Positions 60,346-64,000 of a stretch of 64,000 nt of DNA are shown piece by piece. A program made the translations under genes and the position numbers. Every line of letters begins with the position of its first letter. Position 1 is the first letter of the stretch. The DNA is taken from assembly GCA_963733265.1 (NCBI GenBank), contig CAVTCF010000004.1, forward strand, positions 310,001-374,000, in the 5' to 3' direction. This DNA is from PALSA-1006 sp963733265. GTDB lineage: Bacteria > Pseudomonadota > Gammaproteobacteria > Burkholderiales > Gallionellaceae. The notes beneath the pieces are model-generated. The model was not told the DNA's origin and made no database searches. It worked only from the letters and a program-made list of their open reading frames with translations.

Positions 60346-60615
60346 ATGACACCCGAAACAGTAATGACAATTGGCAGACAAGCATTGGAACTGACCCTTT
60401 TAGTGTCGGCACCTTTGCTGCTCACAGCGCTTGTTATTGGTTTGCTCGTCAGCATCTTTCAGGCGGCAACACAGATCAACGAAATGACGCTGTCGTTCAT
60501 CCCCAAACTGATTGGCATGTTCGTCGTGCTTATTATTGCCGGCCCGTGGATGATGGAATTATTGCTGGATTATATGCAGCGCTTATTCACCAGCATTCCG
60601 TGGATGGTCGGTTAA
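60346..60615 (+). CDS. fliQ: Flagellar export gate protein FliQ
   Basis: The 89-residue protein has two membrane helices with LLVSAPLLLTALVIGLLVSIF and the conserved QAATQINEMTLSFIPK between them. It wraps the FliP-FliR core. It lies nine bases after fliP and seven before fliR. Confidence 0.97.
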   Translation: MTPETVMTIGRQALELTLLVSAPLLLTALVIGLLVSIFQAATQINEMTLSFIPKLIGMFVVLIIAGPWMMELLLDYMQRLFTSIPWMVG

Positions 60616-60622
60616 CGCAAGA

Positions 60623-61411
60623 ATGATCAGCGTCACCAGCGCACAGCTTACCGCATGGATCGCCGCATTTATTTTCCCGCTGGCGCGCATTCTGGCGCTC
60701 ATCTCCAGCGCACCGGTGTTGGGCAATAAACAAATTCCGGTACGTATCAAAGTTGGGCTGGCGATGCTGATCACCGTCATCGTCGCGCCAACGATCACCA
60801 TGCCACCCAACATAGAGCCAGCCTCGGCACAGGGGCTTTTTGTTTTGGTTGAACAGATATTGGTCGGGTTGGCGATAGGTTTTACCATGCGCCTGATATT
60901 TACCGCAGTGGAAATGGCAGGAGACCTGGCCGGTATGCAGATGGGTTTGGGATTTGCGAGTTTTTACGATCCGGTGAACGCTTCCTACACGCCGGTCATT
61001 GCACAGTTTCTGGGTATTGTCGCCACACTCGCTTTCCTGAGCTTTAACGGGCATCTTTTAATGATATCGGCGCTCGCAGAAAGCTTTCAGTCTTTTCCCA
61101 TTAGCACCGCAATGCCCGCAGCCGCCGCATTCCGCACCATGGCAGAATGGGGGGCGATAATCTTCACCCATTCATTACAACTTTCCATGCCATTAATTGG
61201 CGCGCTGATGATCACCAACCTGGCCTTGGGCATCCTGACCCGCAGTGCACCGCAACTCAATATTTTCGCCGTTGGGTTTCCCATCACACTCACTGTTGGT
61301 TTTGCCTCGCTGGCGCTGACATTACCCTACCTTGCGCCAATACTAGATCATGCCATCAATGAAGGGATAGATACGATGCAGCGCATCGCATTGCAAATGG
61401 CGAAGCACTAG
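60623..61411 (+). CDS. fliR: Flagellar export gate protein FliR
   Basis: The 262-residue protein has six hydrophobic segments and the conserved WIAAFIFPLARILALISSAPV, VLGNKQIPVRIKVGLA, GLAIGFTMRLIFTAVEMAGD and FASFYDPVN. It is the last gene of the operon; flhB is not next to it. Directly behind it begins a stretch of mobile-element remnants. Confidence 0.96.
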   Translation: MISVTSAQLTAWIAAFIFPLARILALISSAPVLGNKQIPVRIKVGLAMLITVIVAPTITMPPNIEPASAQGLFVLVEQILVGLAIGFTMRLIFTAVEMAGDLAGMQMGLGFASFYDPVNASYTPVIAQFLGIVATLAFLSFNGHLLMISALAESFQSFPISTAMPAAAAFRTMAEWGAIIFTHSLQLSMPLIGALMITNLALGILTRSAPQLNIFAVGFPITLTVGFASLALTLPYLAPILDHAINEGIDTMQRIALQMAKH

Positions 61412-61422
61412 GAAGAGATTTG

Positions 61423-61605
61423 CTAACGATCCAGCGGACTTACGACACCCTTGCCGCCCTTATTCAAAACGTGGGTGTAAATCATCGTCGTGGAAACATC
61501 GGAATGACCGAGTAGTTCTTGAACGGTGCGGATGTCGTAGCCGGATTGCAAAAGATGGGTGGCAAAGGAATACCCCGCACTCAGCGTCGCGCGCTAACGC
61601 AGCCA
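61423..61605 (-). pseudogene. C-terminal fragment of an integron-type tyrosine recombinase
   Basis: Read leftward, the sequence from about 61587 to the stop at 61423 encodes TLSAGYSFATHLLQSGYDIR, then TVQELLGHSDVSTTMIYTHV and VVSPLDR. This is the C-terminal catalytic part of IntI-like integrases: the second conserved His in LLGHSDV and the Tyr nucleophile in MIYTHV. The upstream TLRH-type arginine motif is disturbed and the N-terminal 250 or so residues are missing. A RAYT-like fragment overlaps or abuts it at about 61571. It is a dead remnant, but shows that an integron integrase once lay here. Confidence 0.75.
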
Positions 61606-61758
61606 CTATCCGAATTCGCTCAGAAATATGATCGTAACGAAGCCATTGCCCTTGCCTACCTGTCAGGTCAACATTCGATGGCTGCGATTGCCGAGCACTT
61701 CGGGGTGCACTACACGACTGTGAGTCGGCTGCTGAAGGTACATGAGGCTAAGAAATAG
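61571..61758 (+). pseudogene. C-terminal fragment of a RAYT/IS200-type transposase with helix-turn-helix
   Basis: The frame encodes RALTQPLSEFAQKYDRNEAI, ALAYLSGQHSMAAIAEHFGV and HYTTVSRLLKVHE, the C-terminal helix-turn-helix extension seen in REP-associated transposases. The catalytic HUH and Tyr parts are missing, and the frame's upstream codons are only the mirror of the integrase fragment. The following GACCTGACCCC at about 61780 is often found next to such elements. Two REP-like palindromes exist elsewhere in the window. Confidence 0.6.
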
Positions 61759-61955
61759 GGGGTAAGTAATAATGAAAGACCTGACCCCAGCCCTCGTTTT
61801 TTAGATTTTGTAGGTATAGCAAAAAAATATAAGCATGAAGAATACCTCCTGTTGGACGCTTGGAAAAAATAGCTAATTCTGTAGAGAAAGCACCTATTGT
61901 TCGCATTTGGTTTGTATTTATCCCCCAATAATAATCAATAGGAATTTGTTCCGCT

Positions 61956-62384
61956 ATGCGTCTCTGGTCACTGCATCCAAAATATCTCGACGCTAAGGGC
62001 CTTGTTGCGCTTTGGAGAGAAGCTTTGCTTGCTCAGGCCGTGCTTAGAGGAAATACACGTGGCTATCAGAACCATCCGCAATTGCTTCGCTTTCGTCAGC
62101 AGTCCTCACCTCTTTCTGCTATTGCATCCTATCTTGTCTCCGTTCACTCTGAGGCACAAAATCGCGGCTATTCATTTGATTTAGGCAAGGTCGGAGTGGC
62201 ACGATCCCTATCACTTGTTCCTGTAACCGCTGGTCAAGTCGAATTCGAAAGGCGGCATTTATTATCCAAGTTGGCAGTGCGTAGCCCCTCGCTTTACTCG
62301 AAATTCAGTTTAACTACGACGCCTGAAGTTCATCCTCTATTTGAAGAAGTCAGTGGTGATGTTGAAGTGTGGGAGCGCCAATAA
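61956..62384 (+). CDS. Pyrimidine-dimer DNA glycosylase (T4 endonuclease V-like family)
   Basis: The 142-residue protein begins MRLWSLHPKYLDAKGLVALW, then REALLAQAVLRGNTRGY and NHPQLLRF, the pattern of the Pyr_excise family. Family members are annotated as cutting the glycosyl bond at UV-induced thymine dimers, with an amine near the N-terminus as nucleophile. It is a stand-alone gene. Its last codons overlap a longer frame of the next gene. Confidence 0.75.
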   Translation: MRLWSLHPKYLDAKGLVALWREALLAQAVLRGNTRGYQNHPQLLRFRQQSSPLSAIASYLVSVHSEAQNRGYSFDLGKVGVARSLSLVPVTAGQVEFERRHLLSKLAVRSPSLYSKFSLTTTPEVHPLFEEVSGDVEVWERQ

Positions 62385-62464
62385 ACAAGGGTAGCCTTGC
62401 GAAAAGAAGTGAGAATACGCTACTCTGTCGCGGGGTTTCGCTCGTCCGAGCTTGGGGAGATTTC

Positions 62465-63010
62465 ATGAATCCATTCCATGTTGTATTGCCAGCCTGTGTA
62501 CTGGCAACAGTTTCATTCTGTGCCGCAGCCGATACGCTGTATAAATGCGCAGACGAAACAGGTGCGGTACATTATCAATCCGACAAATGTAAAGGCATGA
62601 AAGAAGTCGCCAGCAAAGCAATCGGAACTGAGCCGATAGAAAGCGAAACGGGTACGGCGACCGCCCATATCAGTAGCGTAACAAATACATTCCTGATTAA
62701 TGCCAAGATTAATGGTAAGCCTCTGGTGATGACATTGGATACCGGCGCATTTAGTACCGCTATTAGCGAAGATCAGGCCAAGGACTTTGGCGTAATCTGC
62801 CATACGCAGCGCATGATTCGTACCCCGACAGGAACGGGTACCGCCTGTGACGGTGTGGCTCACACAATTCAAATCGGGAGTATTACGCTGCATAATGTGG
62901 CATTGGTAATCTTGCCAATTGCCCATACGGGCGCTTTACTTGGGCAGTCGGCACTTAAACAGTTGAAGGTTGAGCAGAGCGGCTCGACGATGACCCTAAA
63001 CAAGTATTAG
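62465..63010 (+). CDS. Exported retropepsin-like aspartic protease with DUF4124 start
   Basis: ATG 62465 (GGGGAGA upstream) begins a signal peptide (MNPFHVVLPACVLATVSFCAA cut near residue 22), then a short DUF4124-like segment DTLYKCADETGAVHYQSDKC and a clan AA aspartic-protease domain with D92-T-G in VMTLDTGAFSTAIS and GALLGQSALKQL. 181 residues. Retropepsin-like proteins act as dimers; the periplasmic target is not known. Confidence 0.82.
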   Translation: MNPFHVVLPACVLATVSFCAAADTLYKCADETGAVHYQSDKCKGMKEVASKAIGTEPIESETGTATAHISSVTNTFLINAKINGKPLVMTLDTGAFSTAISEDQAKDFGVICHTQRMIRTPTGTGTACDGVAHTIQIGSITLHNVALVILPIAHTGALLGQSALKQLKVEQSGSTMTLNKY

Positions 63011-63028
63011 CATGAACCTTGAGTTGGT

Positions 63029-63463
63029 CTAACCAATTGATTTTTCCATTTGCACGTGCGGTATATGCACCTCGGTAAATATCGGGCCCACTTTTACATA
63101 TCCCAGCTTTTCGTAAAACCCGACTGCAGTTAAGCGCGCGTGCATGGAAAAATGGGTAAATCCGCGCTGTGCCAGCGAGTCTTCCAGGAACCGGATAATG
63201 CTGCTACCGTAGCCTTTGCCTTGGAGCGCGGGATCGACAGCCATCTGACGAATCTTGATTGCGGTAGGGGAGCAGGCAAGAGCGATGACGCAAGCAACCA
63301 AATTTCTGTTTGGATCAAATATGCCGAAGTGTATCAGTTGATTCTCGTTGCTCAAGTCTTCATCAAACAGATTCAGCCCCAGCGGTACGCGTAGCACCTC
63401 ATTGCGAAGCTTGCATTCTTTCCTATAATCGTCTGATCCGAACGTTATCTCTTCGATTATCAT
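63029..63463 (-). CDS. GNAT N-acetyltransferase
   Basis: From ATG 63463 the product of 144 residues has MIIEEITFGSDDY, LRNEVLRVPLGL, the acetyl-CoA motif IRQMAVDPALQGKGYGSSII and MHARLTAVGFYEKLGYVKVG, typical of GNAT proteins of the ElaA-like kind. The substrate is unknown. An upstream in-frame ATG at 63526 is possible but overlaps the hisC leader. Confidence 0.88.
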   Translation of the reverse strand: MIIEEITFGSDDYRKECKLRNEVLRVPLGLNLFDEDLSNENQLIHFGIFDPNRNLVACVIALACSPTAIKIRQMAVDPALQGKGYGSSIIRFLEDSLAQRGFTHFSMHARLTAVGFYEKLGYVKVGPIFTEVHIPHVQMEKSIG

Positions 63464-63540
63464 GTATGAATTCTTCAAAACGGGCTGAAGGATTTTGCGA
63501 ATAATGTAAAATGCTTCCGTTAGCAAGCCTACTCAAAGTC

Positions 63541-64000
63541 ATGTCTTCTTTACGTTCTAGTGTAACGCCCGAGCTTTTGATCCGCCAGGAAATCTTGGCG
63601 CTGAATGCCTATCATGTTCCGCCTGCGAGCGGCATGATTAAGCTTGACGCGATGGAAAATCCCTATTCTCTGCCCAAGGAGTTGCGCGACGAAATCGCAC
63701 AACTGGTCGCAGAAGCTTCAATCAATCGTTATCCCGATGCCGGTGCCCATCAGCTTAAAACCAGTATAGCCCAAGTAACCAATCTGCCGCATGGTATGGA
63801 TATCCTGCTGGGTAATGGCTCGGATGAGATTATCCAATTGCTGGCGCTTGCAGTCGCCAAGCCAGGTGCGGTATTGTTAAGCGTTGAGCCATCGTTCGTT
63901 ATGTACAAGATGATAGCCACCTTTGTTGGAATGAAATATGCGGGCGTGCCCTTGGCAGAAGATTTCTCGCTTGATCTGCCGGCGATGCTGGATGTGATTA
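63541..64000 (+). CDS. hisC: Histidinol-phosphate aminotransferase HisC (3' end outside the window)
   Basis: The frame from ATG 63541 begins with LLIRQEILALNAYHVPPASG, KLDAMENPYSLP and NRYPDAGAHQLKTSIAQV, then LLGNGSDEIIQLLALA, the PLP-dependent class I/II aminotransferase fold with HisC-specific patterns. It converts imidazole-acetol phosphate and glutamate to histidinol phosphate. An in-frame ATG at 63511 would add ten residues. The gene runs off the right edge after 153 residues, before the PLP lysine. Confidence 0.94.
   Translation, partial: MSSLRSSVTPELLIRQEILALNAYHVPPASGMIKLDAMENPYSLPKELRDEIAQLVAEASINRYPDAGAHQLKTSIAQVTNLPHGMDILLGNGSDEIIQLLALAVAKPGAVLLSVEPSFVMYKMIATFVGMKYAGVPLAEDFSLDLPAMLDVI

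Noticed and set aside
61519..61570. A rightward start at 61519 for the RAYT-like fragment
   Set aside because: The first residues are the antisense of the integrase fragment, so they are not part of the transposase.

Overview
This window looks like the chromosome of a Gram-negative bacterium, most likely a betaproteobacterium of the Nitrosomonadales/Gallionellaceae type. That placement is an inference. It rests on P- and L-ring flagellar genes, the order flgGHIJKL and fliFGHIJKLMNOPQR, a PAS/HisKA_3 plus LuxR-type two-component pair beside flagellin, and the general character of the proteins. No rRNA or tRNA gene was recognised.

Region 1 (1-9.8 kb) is an accessory patchwork. It holds a cupin fragment, a chlorite-dismutase-family protein, a glyoxalase I/DsbA chimera, a di-haem cytochrome c peroxidase cut short next to an IS91-family transposase, and a lipoprotein whose C-terminus has the hallmarks of a diversity-generating-retroelement (DGR) variable region. 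After these come a truncated DGR-associated MutS-like reading frame, an acetyltransferase with a cassette-like 5' boundary, an IS110-family element, a well-formed integron attC site with a small membrane-protein cassette, and two broken hypothetical genes that meet head to head.

Region 2 (9.8-19.5 kb, read leftward) is a complete type I-E CRISPR-Cas locus: cas3, cse1, cse2, cas7, cas5, cas6e, then a DUF433/DUF5615 toxin-antitoxin pair, then cas1, cas2, a short leader and a five-repeat, four-spacer array. The cas3 frame is fused in frame to the N-terminal half of a YcbL-type metallo-beta-lactamase-fold hydrolase.

Region 3 (20-48.3 kb) is the first flagellar and signalling block. flgGHIJKL starts abruptly at flgG, directly beside the CRISPR locus. 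A reverse-strand pair of envelope proteins (LPP20-like and CsgG-like) follows, then an M48-like protease, the histidine kinase and response regulator, a diguanylate cyclase, fliC, flaG, fliD, fliS and fliT. Next come a FliK-like and an FlhB-C-like protein, YcgR, and a tightly coupled set of three putative protein-modifying enzymes: a PRMT-like methyltransferase, a SEC-C/TPR/O-GlcNAc-transferase and the flagellin lysine methylase FliB. The block ends with a DUF1289 protein, a beta-propeller lipoprotein, a stand-alone receiver domain and a SHOCT lipoprotein.

Region 4 (48.8-61.4 kb) has a second diguanylate cyclase and the fli export/basal-body operon fliFGHIJKLMNOPQR, with fliE divergent. Region 5 (61.4-64 kb) has remnants of an integron-type integrase and a REP-associated transposase, a pyrimidine-dimer glycosylase, a retropepsin-like protein, a GNAT acetyltransferase and the start of hisC.

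Together the window encodes most of a flagellum (hook-filament junction, rod and rings, filament and cap, export gate, C-ring, c-di-GMP control) with a likely flagellin-modification operon, beside an immunity and gene-capture region bearing many recombination scars.
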